A stretch of DNA of 35,195 bases from positions 5,175 through 40,369 of the forward strand of contig JABGOW010000511.1 in the NCBI GenBank assembly GCA_018645275.1. Reading direction: 5' to 3'. The first letter of the stretch is position 1, and each line of letters begins with the position of its first letter. Of the stretch, positions 1 through 9,361 are shown piece by piece. Below the pieces are notes generated by a model that worked only from the letters and a program-made list of their open reading frames with translations, did not search any database and was not told where the DNA came from. A program made the translations under genes and the position numbers. This DNA comes from Verrucomicrobiota bacterium (GTDB taxonomy: Bacteria; Verrucomicrobiota; Kiritimatiellia; UBA8416).

Positions 1-2
1 TG

Positions 3-119
3 CACCTTCTAGCAGCCTGCCACATGAATGGATGCCTTCTCTGGACAAGAGACAAACGGCTGCGCACCATAACTGACGAAATGAACATCGGATTCTGCCA
101 ACATCCGGGTGCACGCTAG
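3..119 (+). CDS. C-terminal fragment of PIN-domain (VapC-like) toxin, truncated by window start
   Basis: Frame 3 reads HLLAACHMNGCLLWTRDKRLRTITDEMNIGFCQHPGAR* ; 'LLWTRDKRLR' is typical of the C-terminal part of PIN domains. Confidence 0.6.
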   Translation, partial: HLLAACHMNGCLLWTRDKRLRTITDEMNIGFCQHPGAR

Positions 120-146
120 TTTTCACCGCGCGGACGCGGTGAAAAC
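119..146. repeat. Perfect 12-bp inverted repeat / hairpin (GTTTTCACCGCG-CGGA-CGCGGTGAAAAC)
   Basis: Read directly; begins at the last base of the PIN gene stop codon. Confidence 0.75.
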
Positions 147-198
147 AGCGTGACCCAAGCGTTCGATTTACAGAGGAATGACGGCGTGAGACGGGGCC

Positions 199-227
199 TT
201 GACGTCGTAGCCCATACGGGCTATCCT
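199..227 (+). promoter_or_regulatory. Candidate promoter (TTGACG-17 nt-TATCCT) with embedded operator palindrome TAGCCC-ATAC-GGGCTA (208-223)
   Basis: Sigma70-like hexamers with 17-bp spacing, 27 nt upstream of the antitoxin ATG; palindrome overlaps spacer and -10. Confidence 0.5.
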
Positions 228-253
228 ATTCAGCAGAAATGGAGGGTGTTGAG

Positions 254-517
254 ATGAACCGGACAGCAACCGTCAGAGCAAGAGTTGAACCGGACCTAAA
301 GGCAGATGTTGAAAAACTTCTTCACAGGCTAGGCGTTACGACCACCGAGGCCATCACGATGTTCTATAGCCAGATACGCCTCCGGCAGGGACTTCCCTTT
401 CCCGTAGAAGTCCCCAGTGCAATCACCGAAAAGACGTTTAAGGCCACCGACCGCGGTGAGGACCTCCATACATTCGACTCTCTAGACGAGATGTTTGAGG
501 CACTCGACAAATGCTGA
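254..517 (+). CDS. RelB/DinJ-family antitoxin
   Basis: MNRTATVRARVEPDLKADVEKLLHRLGVTTTEAITMFYSQIRLRQGLPF: ribbon-helix-helix signature; GGAGGG upstream of ATG 254; followed by overlapping toxin. Confidence 0.85.
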   Translation: MNRTATVRARVEPDLKADVEKLLHRLGVTTTEAITMFYSQIRLRQGLPFPVEVPSAITEKTFKATDRGEDLHTFDSLDEMFEALDKC

Positions 518-783
518 CGCTCAGGACGACCGGGCGATTTCAGAAAGACTACAAGAAATCCGTCAAGTCCGGCCAGGACATGGCAAGGCTCAAGCAAGTC
601 ATGACGTGGATCGCCGAGGAGCAGGCTCTGCCTCCAGCACTGCGCGATCACAAGTTGATAGGAAACTATCACGGCAGACGCGAGTGCCACCTGGCTGGCG
701 ATTGGCTGCTCATTTACAAACTCGAAAAGGGCACGGTGGTCTTTGAGCGCACGGGCTCTCACTCTGAGTTGCTGAAGAAATAG
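511..783 (+). CDS. YafQ/RelE-superfamily mRNA interferase toxin
   Basis: TTGRFQKDYKK...LRDHKLIGNYHGRRECHLAGDWLLIYKLE...FERTGSHSELL matches YafQ family pattern; overlaps antitoxin stop by 7 bp. Confidence 0.88.
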   Translation: MLTLRTTGRFQKDYKKSVKSGQDMARLKQVMTWIAEEQALPPALRDHKLIGNYHGRRECHLAGDWLLIYKLEKGTVVFERTGSHSELLKK

Positions 784-881
784 GAATCGAACAAGCCGGG
801 TGCATACGTACCGCTGGAAGTCGCGCTACGCACGACTCCCAGCGTCCGGTGACCCGCAGACGTCTGGGCTGGAGATAAGAG

Positions 882-1226
882 ATGACAACTTGGGGTACAT
901 TTGGGCTCATCGTATGCGCGTTCATCATCCCGCCGATCATTTTGCTGAATCGCAGTTCGATCGCATCGCGGCGGGTGTGGATCATCGCCATTCCTGTGGT
1001 CGCTGTGACAACGTATCTCGGCATCTTTCTTGGGCCTGTTATCTTCACCGGCATGCTTGGGCATCCCGAATGGCCTTCCGCTTCCAGTCACCGGATCATG
1101 CTTGGCTGCAGCCTTGTGTTTTCGCTGTGGATGGCCGCTACGCTTTTTGTCGTGAAACGCCGAAGCGAGAAGGACGAAGCAAAAGGAAGGGATGGGCACG
1201 GGCCATACGGAACCCCAATGCCCTGA
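882..1226 (+). CDS. Small hypothetical membrane protein
   Basis: Three hydrophobic segments (TFGLIVCAFIIPPIILL, VWIIAIPVVAVTTYLGIFLGPVIF, IMLGCSLVFSLWMAATLFVV); GGAG upstream. Confidence 0.6.
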   Translation: MTTWGTFGLIVCAFIIPPIILLNRSSIASRRVWIIAIPVVAVTTYLGIFLGPVIFTGMLGHPEWPSASSHRIMLGCSLVFSLWMAATLFVVKRRSEKDEAKGRDGHGPYGTPMP

Positions 1227-1250
1227 CAGCCCAACAAAGGTGTGGATAGC

Positions 1251-2051
1251 ATGACTATATGTCCAATATGTTCTTCTCGTGATACTCAACTTTTTATTGT
1301 TGTCAAAAACTATGATTACTTTGCCTGCAATTCATGTAGGGCTGTGTATTTGGGAGTCATTGACGACAATGAACAAGTTGAACGACACACTAGTTCTGAG
1401 TACAAGCAATCGCGTATCCGAGCAGACAGTCTAAACACTAATCACAACAAATGGCTTGCTGCCATGATTGCTCGTATTAAGAGATCTGGTTCTGTGCTCG
1501 ATGTAGGTAGCGGAGCTGGATACTTTGTAAAAACCATGCGTGACTTCGGATATGATGCAGTCGGTCTCGATTTAGGAGAGGAGAACGTAGTATTTGCCCG
1601 TGACAATCTATCAGTGGCCGTCCTAAATCAAGATTTCTTAACCATGACAGGAAAGTATGACATCATTACTTTCAATCAATTGATAGAGCATGTATCGAAT
1701 CCTAACGCTTTCATTTCAAAAGCTAGATCTATGCTGCGTGAGCATGGACTAATAATTATCAGCACGCCAAATCTATATTTGGCAAGGATACTTGCAAAAT
1801 TGCCAAGACCGATATTGGGCGATGCGCTTGGCCATCCACCAAATCATTGTATTCTTTTTGAACCAAAGACGATTCGTTGGATGCTTGAGCAAAATGGATT
1901 TGAAGTAACATCTATCCGAAACAACCCAACTGGACTAAAAGGAAATTCAAAGATTCGCCACATTGCCGACACTATAATGAATGCAGCGAAAGTGATTGGT
2001 CCAAATATGATTATATCCGCAGAAGTAAAGACCGGACATACAACCACCTAA
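1251..2051 (+). CDS. Class I SAM-dependent methyltransferase with N-terminal zinc ribbon
   Basis: CPICSS...CNSCRAVY zinc ribbon; VLDVGSGAGYFVKTMRDFGYDAVGLD motif I; ITFNQLIEHVSNP; LIIISTPN. Confidence 0.85.
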   Translation: MTICPICSSRDTQLFIVVKNYDYFACNSCRAVYLGVIDDNEQVERHTSSEYKQSRIRADSLNTNHNKWLAAMIARIKRSGSVLDVGSGAGYFVKTMRDFGYDAVGLDLGEENVVFARDNLSVAVLNQDFLTMTGKYDIITFNQLIEHVSNPNAFISKARSMLREHGLIIISTPNLYLARILAKLPRPILGDALGHPPNHCILFEPKTIRWMLEQNGFEVTSIRNNPTGLKGNSKIRHIADTIMNAAKVIGPNMIISAEVKTGHTTT

Positions 2052-2067
2052 CAAGATAGGGATTAGG

Positions 2068-2086
2068 TCCGACTCGTAGAGTCGGA
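2068..2086. repeat. Perfect 8-bp stem hairpin TCCGACTC-GTA-GAGTCGGA
   Basis: Read directly, 17 nt after the methyltransferase stop. Confidence 0.7.
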
Positions 2087-2126
2087 TCTGGATAGCGACG
2101 TTTCTGCTGTATAGAGAAAAGAGCTC

Positions 2127-3530
2127 ATGAGTCATATGGAAGACAAGACAACGAAGCCAAACATAATCCTGATCAATTGCGATGACCTTGGCTATGGCGA
2201 CCTGGCCTGCTATGGCTCCGAGCGAAATGACACGCCGCATCTGGACCAGCTTGCGACGGAGGGAGTACGGTTTACCGATTTCTACATGGCCTCCCCTGTG
2301 TGCTCCGCTTCACGTGCAGCGATGCTGACCGGTTGCTATTCGCAGCGAATCGGATTTGCCGACTACCAGGTGCTCTTCCCGGGCCAGGCGCAGGGCCTGA
2401 ACACGAAGGAGTCAACCATTGCCAAACAGTTGAAACGGGTAGGCTATGACACAAAGATTATTGGCAAATGGCACTGCGGTGATCAGCCGGAGTTCCTCCC
2501 GACCAACCACGGCTTTGACGAGTACTTCGGAATTCCATTCAGCAATGACATGGGCCGCCAGGCGAATGCCCTTGAACGTCCCCCATTGCCGCTTCTGCGA
2601 AACGATGAGGTCATTCAGGAACAGCCTGATCAGCGTGGTATTACCGAGCGGTATGTAGATGAATCTCTGCAATTTATGCGCCGCGACCGAAAGAACCCCT
2701 TCTTTCTCTATTTGGCGCACATGTACGTCCATGTGCCGTTGTTCATTCCGAAGCCGTTTCTTGACACCTCGCGCAATGGCGCATACGGAGGGGCTGTCGC
2801 TTGCATTGACTGGGCAATGGGCATGATCGAGGCGGAACTGAGCCGCTTGGGCATCAAGGACGACACGCTGGTCATTTTCACTTCTGATAACGGTTCTCGG
2901 GCTCGGGGTGAGGGCGGCAGCAACGCGCCGCTGCGCGGCACCAAAGCACAAACCTGGGAGGGCGGACAAAGGGTTCCATGCATCATGCGCTGGCCCGGGA
3001 GGATCGCGGCGGGAACCACCTGCGAAGGGATCGCCTCCGCCACCGACCTTTTTGCCACCTTGGCTGAGCTCACCGGCGCACCGCTACCGGCAGACAGGAC
3101 TCTCGACAGCATCTCGCTATCTGAGGCCATCCTCGAAGGAAGGCCCACGAAACGCAGTGTCTTCGCCTACTACAAGGGACCCAACCTTGAGGCCGTGCGC
3201 AAGGACGACTGGAAACTGCATTTCTGCAAGACCGGATGGTCTCCGGTCGGCGACGAAAAGGAGGTGTCTTTGGAACTTTATAATCTGCGTGATGATGTTG
3301 GCGAAACCAACAATGTCTACGACACGCATCCAGAAATCGTCGCTGAGATTGAAGCGGAAGCTGAGGGATTTCGACGGGCCTTCGGTGATCGTCGGCGGGG
3401 GTGCGTAGGGACGGAAATCCGGGAGGCGGGGGTGTGCGATGACCCCAAACCACTAACCGAGTACGACGAGGGTCATCCCTACATGATCGCCTACTACGAT
3501 CTGGCCGACATGCCGACAATGTCAGGCTAG
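2127..3530 (+). CDS. Sulfatase (arylsulfatase A-like, alkaline phosphatase superfamily)
   Basis: PNIILINCDDLGYGDLACYGS; formylglycine motif CSASRAAMLTG; GKWHCG; VIFTSDNG; APLRGTKAQTWEGGQRVPCIMRWPG. Confidence 0.95.
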   Translation: MSHMEDKTTKPNIILINCDDLGYGDLACYGSERNDTPHLDQLATEGVRFTDFYMASPVCSASRAAMLTGCYSQRIGFADYQVLFPGQAQGLNTKESTIAKQLKRVGYDTKIIGKWHCGDQPEFLPTNHGFDEYFGIPFSNDMGRQANALERPPLPLLRNDEVIQEQPDQRGITERYVDESLQFMRRDRKNPFFLYLAHMYVHVPLFIPKPFLDTSRNGAYGGAVACIDWAMGMIEAELSRLGIKDDTLVIFTSDNGSRARGEGGSNAPLRGTKAQTWEGGQRVPCIMRWPGRIAAGTTCEGIASATDLFATLAELTGAPLPADRTLDSISLSEAILEGRPTKRSVFAYYKGPNLEAVRKDDWKLHFCKTGWSPVGDEKEVSLELYNLRDDVGETNNVYDTHPEIVAEIEAEAEGFRRAFGDRRRGCVGTEIREAGVCDDPKPLTEYDEGHPYMIAYYDLADMPTMSG

Positions 3531-3673
3531 ACGGGGACGAGGGAAACAGGATTGATGTGTCGACAATGCGCCCCGCCATCATCTGCAAGCGGCGCGCTTC
3601 CGGGCAGGAAGAGTCGCTGAGGATCTGCGCTTATGAATTGAAGCGCACGTGTCGGGTCTGCTAGCCTGCAACC

Positions 3674-4768
3674 ATGTTCGCAAGATGCCACATCATACGC
3701 TGGACCGTTCCGCTGTTGTTCCTGCTGTGCGGAGGAACGCTGGCTGCACCCCCCGACCACTCGGGGCAATCCGCAGAAGACGTGCTTGCCGACCAACTCA
3801 TCGGGTTGGGCGCCCAGATTGTACGTGATGTTTCTGGCGGCCAAGTCCATCTGGATGAAGCGCTGTTGAAGTCGCCAGAAATGAAGGCCATGTACCGTCG
3901 CCTCTACAGTGCGCTGCAACAGGTCGATATGGAACGCCTCGGGGAGCTGACGCCGCTCTTGGTTCAAGCGCTTCCGATGCTCCATCGCATCAAGGGGGGA
4001 AGAGCCTATGCAGACTGGTTGCGACAGCGCATTGACTACGCAGATGTAGCCCGCATTGTGATGGAGGCATATCCGTATGCGCAGCATACGGCGAGTACCA
4101 CCCGACAGCCTTCGACAACCACACCCCCTAGGCAGTCACCGCGACAGGGAGCACCCCCCCCTCGGAGCACCCCTCCCACTTCCTACACGAAGCCACCCCC
4201 GTCACCGAGCCGCCCAGCGGTCCAGGCTCAACGGAAGCGCACAAGCGGCGATGTTGAAGTGTGGCAGCGCAAGCTTGCAAAGCGGCCCGCGCCCTCTGGT
4301 GCAGATGCCCTTCTGCCCGAAATGAAATCAATCTTTGCATCTGAAGGAGTTCCCTCCGAGCTGGCCTGGCTCGCAGAAGTGGAATCCTCGTTCAACCCAA
4401 ACGCCCGTAGTCCCGTCGGAGCCGTCGGTCTCTATCAGTTTATGCCGGCAACCGCGCAGAGCCTTGGACTCCAACTGAAGCCCCGCGACGATCGCGAAGA
4501 TCCCGCCAAGAGCGCCCGCGCTGCCGCGATCTACCTGAAACGGCTGCACGGCCGCTTCGATTCCTGGCCGCTGGCTCTGGCCGCCTACAACGCCGGCGAA
4601 GGGCGAGTCAACAAACTGCTGCGCGAACACGATGCCAACGACTTCGATGGCATCAGCGACCACCTGCCATCAGAGACGCGTATGTACGTTCCAAAGCTCG
4701 ACGCCGTGCTTCGCCTACGCGAGGGCAAAACCCTAGCCTCTCTGCAGCCCCCCTCAAGCTCCGGATAG
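3674..4768 (+). CDS. Secreted lytic transglycosylase (SLT domain, MltD-like)
   Basis: Signal peptide; P/T/S-rich linker; ESSFNPNARSPVGAVGLYQFMPATAQSLGL and LALAAYNAGEGRV motifs. Confidence 0.9.
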   Translation: MFARCHIIRWTVPLLFLLCGGTLAAPPDHSGQSAEDVLADQLIGLGAQIVRDVSGGQVHLDEALLKSPEMKAMYRRLYSALQQVDMERLGELTPLLVQALPMLHRIKGGRAYADWLRQRIDYADVARIVMEAYPYAQHTASTTRQPSTTTPPRQSPRQGAPPPRSTPPTSYTKPPPSPSRPAVQAQRKRTSGDVEVWQRKLAKRPAPSGADALLPEMKSIFASEGVPSELAWLAEVESSFNPNARSPVGAVGLYQFMPATAQSLGLQLKPRDDREDPAKSARAAAIYLKRLHGRFDSWPLALAAYNAGEGRVNKLLREHDANDFDGISDHLPSETRMYVPKLDAVLRLREGKTLASLQPPSSSG

Positions 4769-4801
4769 GTTGCTGATTATTGGATATTGCGTAGGGAGCC
4801 C

Positions 4802-5110
4802 ATGAAACGGAAGCAGGAACAAGACACGGTATGCGCCATGATCCGACTGTACTGTCGAGGGCGGCATGGTGCGGACGAACTCTGTTCAGACTGTTCTGCG
4901 CTCTTGGACTATGCGAATCAACGCCTCTCAGCATGTCCGTACGGCGACGAAAAGCCCAAGTGCAGGGTCTGCCCTATTCACTGCTACGCTCCGGAAATGC
5001 GAGAGCGGATAGCCGAAGTCATGCGCTACGCCGGCCCCCGCATGATGATCCAGCATCCCGTTATGGGGCTTCGTCATCTGCTCAATCGGAGCAAGCCGGA
5101 AAAGCCATAG
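4802..5110 (+). CDS. YgbA-like (nitrous oxide-stimulated promoter family) small Cys-rich protein
   Basis: MIRLYCRGRHGADELCSDCSALLDYANQRLSACPYGDEKPKCRVCPIHCYAPEMRERIAEVMRYAGPRMMIQHP matches remembered YgbA family pattern. Confidence 0.75.
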   Translation: MKRKQEQDTVCAMIRLYCRGRHGADELCSDCSALLDYANQRLSACPYGDEKPKCRVCPIHCYAPEMRERIAEVMRYAGPRMMIQHPVMGLRHLLNRSKPEKP

Positions 5111-5111
5111 A

Positions 5112-8100
5112 TTACTGCTGAATGATAACTTCAGTTGTTTCCAGCGCCAAAACGGAGAACGTCGTACGCGCCGCTTCACCCTTCAGTGAGGCGGCGTAGG
5201 TTCCGGGCGCAAGGCCTTTGATTGTGGTTGAACCCGCGCTGTTCAGTGCCGTGTTGCAGGCTGCAGACCAGTATCCCACCATTGCCCACGCTTCATTATG
5301 GCAGCGCTCAACACGTGCGCCCTCTTTGGTGTGCACTTCAATATACTTCCCAGTGACCGGGTTTCCAGAGGCGTCTTTCACGCTGATTATAACTTCGCCA
5401 CCCGGTTCCAATTTGGGGCTCCACGTTGTGTCTTCGGTCAAGGTGATGCGCTGTGTTTTGATGTCATAGCCATCCTTGAATGCAAGGAGGAGGCAGGCCC
5501 CCTCCGGGAGTGGAGATTGGATTGTGTAGTCACCAGCAGCATCGGCGATCCCAAACCCCATTGTTTCCTCGGTGTCTGGGGAGAGAACGACAATCGCAGC
5601 CTGTGGAAGCGTATTACCTTCCGGATTTGTGATCTGGCCTCTGAGGGTGAAGCCATCGGACAGGGTGATGTCATGTGTCACATTACGGTCTGCAACCTCA
5701 ATAAATGCAACACTCGGACTGAATTCTGCTGTCTGTGTGCGCAATTTATAGCTTCCCGGTTGTAAGCATTTCAAGGCGTATTTCCCCTCATCATCCGTGA
5801 CTGTGTTCCGACCTTGTGTGTATTCCTGCCATCCCTTCGCCGTCCTTGATGTGAGGTGCATTCGAATTCCCTCCTTCGGGGTTCCGCCTGCTGTGACAAC
5901 CCCCGACAGGGTCTTTCCATCAATGGCAAGCGTGAGGGCTTGGTCACCTTCCTCAACGGTGAACGTTCCCGTCAGAGCTGGAGCCATCCACCCGGATTGC
6001 GGTTCTTCTGGCTTCGTGGGGTCAGTGATTCTGTAGGTGTATTCGCCAGGTTCTAACCCTGTGATCGAAAACGCCCCCTTCTCGTCAATGTCCGCTTGCT
6101 TGACGCCCCCCATCATACGCATGGCCATGGCCATCTGGTTGCTGCGGTCTTCTGTTTTGGGGGCGGCTTGAAAGACGATCTTCCCACCTGGCTGAGGTGT
6201 GCCATTTACGGTGATGATTCCTGCTCGTGAGGTTTCATTGCTGCCTCCGGATTTCTGGCGGAGCGAGAGTGTCGTTGTCTCTCCCTCCTTCACAATGGCC
6301 TGGGTGGCAACCATCTTTGCCATGATGCTGGTGTAGTCTGTGCTATCGGCGTCATCATTCATAGGCGTTGCATATACCTGGTATGTTCCAGCTGGCACGC
6401 CTGCGAATAAAAATGAGCCATCCTCATCCACTTGGGTGTTCTGCATGCCTCGCGGATTAGATGTGTTTTGGAGCATGACCGATGCGCTCGACACGGGATC
6501 GCCGTCCGCCGTTATGAAGACGCCTTCTATTCTACCTGTTGTTGGCAATTCGATCTTCACTCCGTCCAGTTCATCTGCTTCAACGAGCACACGCTTTTGC
6601 GTCAGAACCTGACGTTGACCATCAGTGTTAGAGCAGGCCATGAGTTCTACGACCCCTTTAGCAACACCCTCTATCTTAAACGCGCCAGTTGAGTCCGTTG
6701 TTTCTACTGTATCGCGGTTGCCTTGCATCATGCCCATGCCGCCAAACCAACCCCCGGTTCCCGGGCGTACCTCTATGCCTGCGACCGGAGCGCCGCTGGC
6801 TTGGTCAACAACCGTTCCGCGGATCGTTGCGCCCTCTTTGAGCGTCATTTCAATGACCGCGTTATCAAAACTGGCGGGGGTGGATAGATCAACCGTGCTG
6901 TTGCCTGGTAGATAAGGAGACAGGGATGCCGTTATGCGATAGGGCGACCCTTCTCTGACTGTGACGCTGAACATGCCATTGCTGTCTGTCTCAATGTCGC
7001 TTTGCCTAGCTCCGGAAGACCCGAAACGCGCGCTGCCCTCTCTCTGTCTTGCCGTGCCAACGCCAACCCCCGAGAGCGGATTGCCTTCTGCATCAACGAC
7101 GCGTCCCGTTACTGAGTGTTGTGCACCCAGCGAGACGAAGATGTCGTCCGTACCGGCCTCGATGTCAGAAAGCGTTGAAACGGTATCGCGACCGTCTTGG
7201 ATATTGATGGTATACCGCCCTTCGCTCAAGCCCCCAATCTCAAAGGATCCATCGGCGTCTACCTCTTCGCGCTTCCATACGCGTTCTGTTCCTGATGCGT
7301 TCTTTGGGCCGTTTGCTGTGACGCGAATGCCATCTGATAGCTCACCCTTTGATTCCTGCACCATGCCCGAAATCGAAAGCCCGGCGGCCAACTCGATATT
7401 GGATAACGTGTTGCTGCCGGATGTGACGGTGACCTCTTGCTTGAGCTCGCAATAGTCATCATGCTTGATTTCCAGAACGTAATCCCCTGCGGCCAGTCCG
7501 TTTATGGAAAAATGCCCGTCATCGTCACTCTCTCCGCGTTCTCTATGTCGACGTGATGTGCTCGTTCTCCCCTGGCTGTTTTTCGATTTTACTTCTTCGA
7601 TTACGGTGAGCTTTGCGCCAGCAATGGCCGCTCCATTAGTGCCAACTATGGCGCCTGTGATTGAGCACGCATCCTCAAGAACGAGGTGAATCTCCTGCTC
7701 TGCCTCGTTTGTGATTTCCAGCTCTAATGATGTATCGACGTAGTCCTTATGCTTGCCCTCGATTTTCGCGCTTACTGGGGTAATGCCCGTGATAACGAAT
7801 GCACCCGTCTCGTCCGTCGTTGCTTTTCCCTGTTGGTGCGATGACGAATATGAACCGCCTGTGGGCGTTTTGGTTTTTGCAACACCGTAAAGAGAGACTG
7901 ACGCCTTTGCTATGGGGTCGCCATTGGAATCGGACACGCTGCCATTAACGGTGACGGTTTTCTTGACCGGTAGGGATAGCTCTACTATCTCGCCGGCTGT
8001 GAGCTGAACGCCGTTTGTGTTGAACCACACGCCATCCCCGTGAACATGTAGGGAATAGGTTCCTGAGCGCAATCCCGTGCAGGTTACGCTTTCGTCGGCT

Positions 8101-9074
8101 AATGTCTTTTTAAACGTGTGTTGATTTTTCCAGCCGTCTTTGCCGCGAAGCTGGACCGTGACGCTAGAGGGCATTTCTGAAGCCTGCTCCTGAGTAAACG
8201 CAAGGCGGAGCGTGGCTGCGGGTTCGACCTCAAAGTCGCGAGTGACGGTTATCCCGCTCTTGAACTCCACCCGGGTTTTTGCCCCGGCAGCCAGCGCATA
8301 ACTGTCGGAGTCGATGGACACCGTCGTGCTGCGTTTTTCAAGACCGGAAAGGGAGTAGTGGCCTTGTGCATCTGTCGTTGCCTGCCGGGAACGGCTTGTT
8401 TTTACAATAATGCCCGGTGCCGGCTTTTTATCCGTTGTGTGTATGATGCCTTCAATGGTGCATCCCAGTTCGGCAAGCAGTTCGAGATAGGCGAAGTCAT
8501 CTTGGATCTCAACATCCTGGCGCTTTGGCGCGTAGCGCTTATCATCAATGAAGCAGCGGTAGGTGCCCGGGCTGAGGGATGCAAAGGCAAAAGCGCCCTC
8601 TGCATCGGTTTTTGTGCGGGCCGCTTCCGAATAGTGCTTGCAGCTGGTTTTGCGAAGACGCATCTCGGCAACTACACTCACCCCGACAAGCGGCTTATTA
8701 GCCTCGCGCACGATTCCGGTGCATTCGCCAAGCAGCGAGAGCTTGAGCGTCTTCAGGTCGGTATCTTCATCAATGTGTGTGAATCCATCCCTGAGTCGGC
8801 CGTCAGCGTCCCGGACCAGGATGGTGTAATCCTTCTTGCCACTGGGCAGCGACAGTGAAAAGTCCCCATCATCGCCTGTTTGGGTTGTGGCTTCGAAAGG
8901 CGGTGTTGTCCCCGTTTTGTCGGCATGCAGATGCGTGGCGGAAATGACAAGTCCCACAAGTGGTTTCTCTGTCTCTGCATCGACGGTCCTTCCCGTAATC
9001 GTGATGTCAGCCCGTGCGGATAGCGTGTGCAGCGCGATGAGGGTTGCGAGAAGGTGTAGAATACGAGTGCGCAT
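5112..9074 (-). CDS. Large secreted protein of tandem carboxypeptidase-regulatory-like (beta-sandwich) repeats
   Basis: Signal peptide MRTRILHLLATLIALHTLSARA; more than 10 repeats of type 'GxVxDxxGxPLxGVxVxxxxxxxxxTDxxGxFxxxGLxxGxYxL'; AAGGAGA RBS before ATG 9074. Confidence 0.9.
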   Translation of the reverse strand: MRTRILHLLATLIALHTLSARADITITGRTVDAETEKPLVGLVISATHLHADKTGTTPPFEATTQTGDDGDFSLSLPSGKKDYTILVRDADGRLRDGFTHIDEDTDLKTLKLSLLGECTGIVREANKPLVGVSVVAEMRLRKTSCKHYSEAARTKTDAEGAFAFASLSPGTYRCFIDDKRYAPKRQDVEIQDDFAYLELLAELGCTIEGIIHTTDKKPAPGIIVKTSRSRQATTDAQGHYSLSGLEKRSTTVSIDSDSYALAAGAKTRVEFKSGITVTRDFEVEPAATLRLAFTQEQASEMPSSVTVQLRGKDGWKNQHTFKKTLADESVTCTGLRSGTYSLHVHGDGVWFNTNGVQLTAGEIVELSLPVKKTVTVNGSVSDSNGDPIAKASVSLYGVAKTKTPTGGSYSSSHQQGKATTDETGAFVITGITPVSAKIEGKHKDYVDTSLELEITNEAEQEIHLVLEDACSITGAIVGTNGAAIAGAKLTVIEEVKSKNSQGRTSTSRRHRERGESDDDGHFSINGLAAGDYVLEIKHDDYCELKQEVTVTSGSNTLSNIELAAGLSISGMVQESKGELSDGIRVTANGPKNASGTERVWKREEVDADGSFEIGGLSEGRYTINIQDGRDTVSTLSDIEAGTDDIFVSLGAQHSVTGRVVDAEGNPLSGVGVGTARQREGSARFGSSGARQSDIETDSNGMFSVTVREGSPYRITASLSPYLPGNSTVDLSTPASFDNAVIEMTLKEGATIRGTVVDQASGAPVAGIEVRPGTGGWFGGMGMMQGNRDTVETTDSTGAFKIEGVAKGVVELMACSNTDGQRQVLTQKRVLVEADELDGVKIELPTTGRIEGVFITADGDPVSSASVMLQNTSNPRGMQNTQVDEDGSFLFAGVPAGTYQVYATPMNDDADSTDYTSIMAKMVATQAIVKEGETTTLSLRQKSGGSNETSRAGIITVNGTPQPGGKIVFQAAPKTEDRSNQMAMAMRMMGGVKQADIDEKGAFSITGLEPGEYTYRITDPTKPEEPQSGWMAPALTGTFTVEEGDQALTLAIDGKTLSGVVTAGGTPKEGIRMHLTSRTAKGWQEYTQGRNTVTDDEGKYALKCLQPGSYKLRTQTAEFSPSVAFIEVADRNVTHDITLSDGFTLRGQITNPEGNTLPQAAIVVLSPDTEETMGFGIADAAGDYTIQSPLPEGACLLLAFKDGYDIKTQRITLTEDTTWSPKLEPGGEVIISVKDASGNPVTGKYIEVHTKEGARVERCHNEAWAMVGYWSAACNTALNSAGSTTIKGLAPGTYAASLKGEAARTTFSVLALETTEVIIQQ

Positions 9075-9116
9075 GGGGTCTCCTTGTTCGTTAGACCCCA
9101 TCCGAAAAGGGTCTTT

Positions 9117-9313
9117 GCCCTGAAAGGGCTTGATATACTAGCCCAGGGCAACGCCCTGGGAATCGAAGAAAAAGATGAACCAGCCCTGAAAGGGCGAGAT
9201 ACATCAAAGCTTCTGATGGTACGACCATATATCCCGCCCTTTCAGGGCTAAATTTGTTTCGTGGTCACACCCAGGGCGTTGCCCTGGGCTAGAATATCTC
9301 GCCCCGCTGGGGC
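9117..9313. repeat. Cluster of short palindromes arranged as two inverted copies of one compound element
   Basis: CTAGCCCAGGGCAACGCCCTGGG at 9138-9160 is the exact reverse complement of 9270-9292; GCCCTGAAAGGGC at 9117-9129, 9183-9195 and inverted at 9236-9248; GCCCCGCTGGGGC at 9301-9313. Confidence 0.9.
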
Positions 9314-9361
9314 TTTTCGGACAACGTCTAGTTACAGATGATGTGCCGATTGGTGTGCGGC

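Noticed and set aside
119-146. Rho-independent terminator after the PIN gene
   Set aside because: Strong hairpin, but followed by AAAAC rather than a T-tract on either strand; kept only as an inverted repeat
759-1289. 176-aa minus-strand ORF and the 149-aa plus-strand ORF at 800-1249
   Set aside because: Both overlap the better-supported small membrane protein at 882-1226; low-complexity His/Arg-rich translation
4100-4215. P/T/S-rich repetitive stretch as a nucleotide repeat element
   Set aside because: It is the low-complexity linker of the lytic transglycosylase
8358-8858. 166-aa plus-strand ORF within the repeat protein gene
   Set aside because: Antisense to the 1320-aa repeat protein, whose repeats and signal peptide are unambiguous
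9117-9313. CRISPR array
   Set aside because: Palindromes are inverted and irregularly spaced, with no direct-repeat/spacer periodicity and no cas genes
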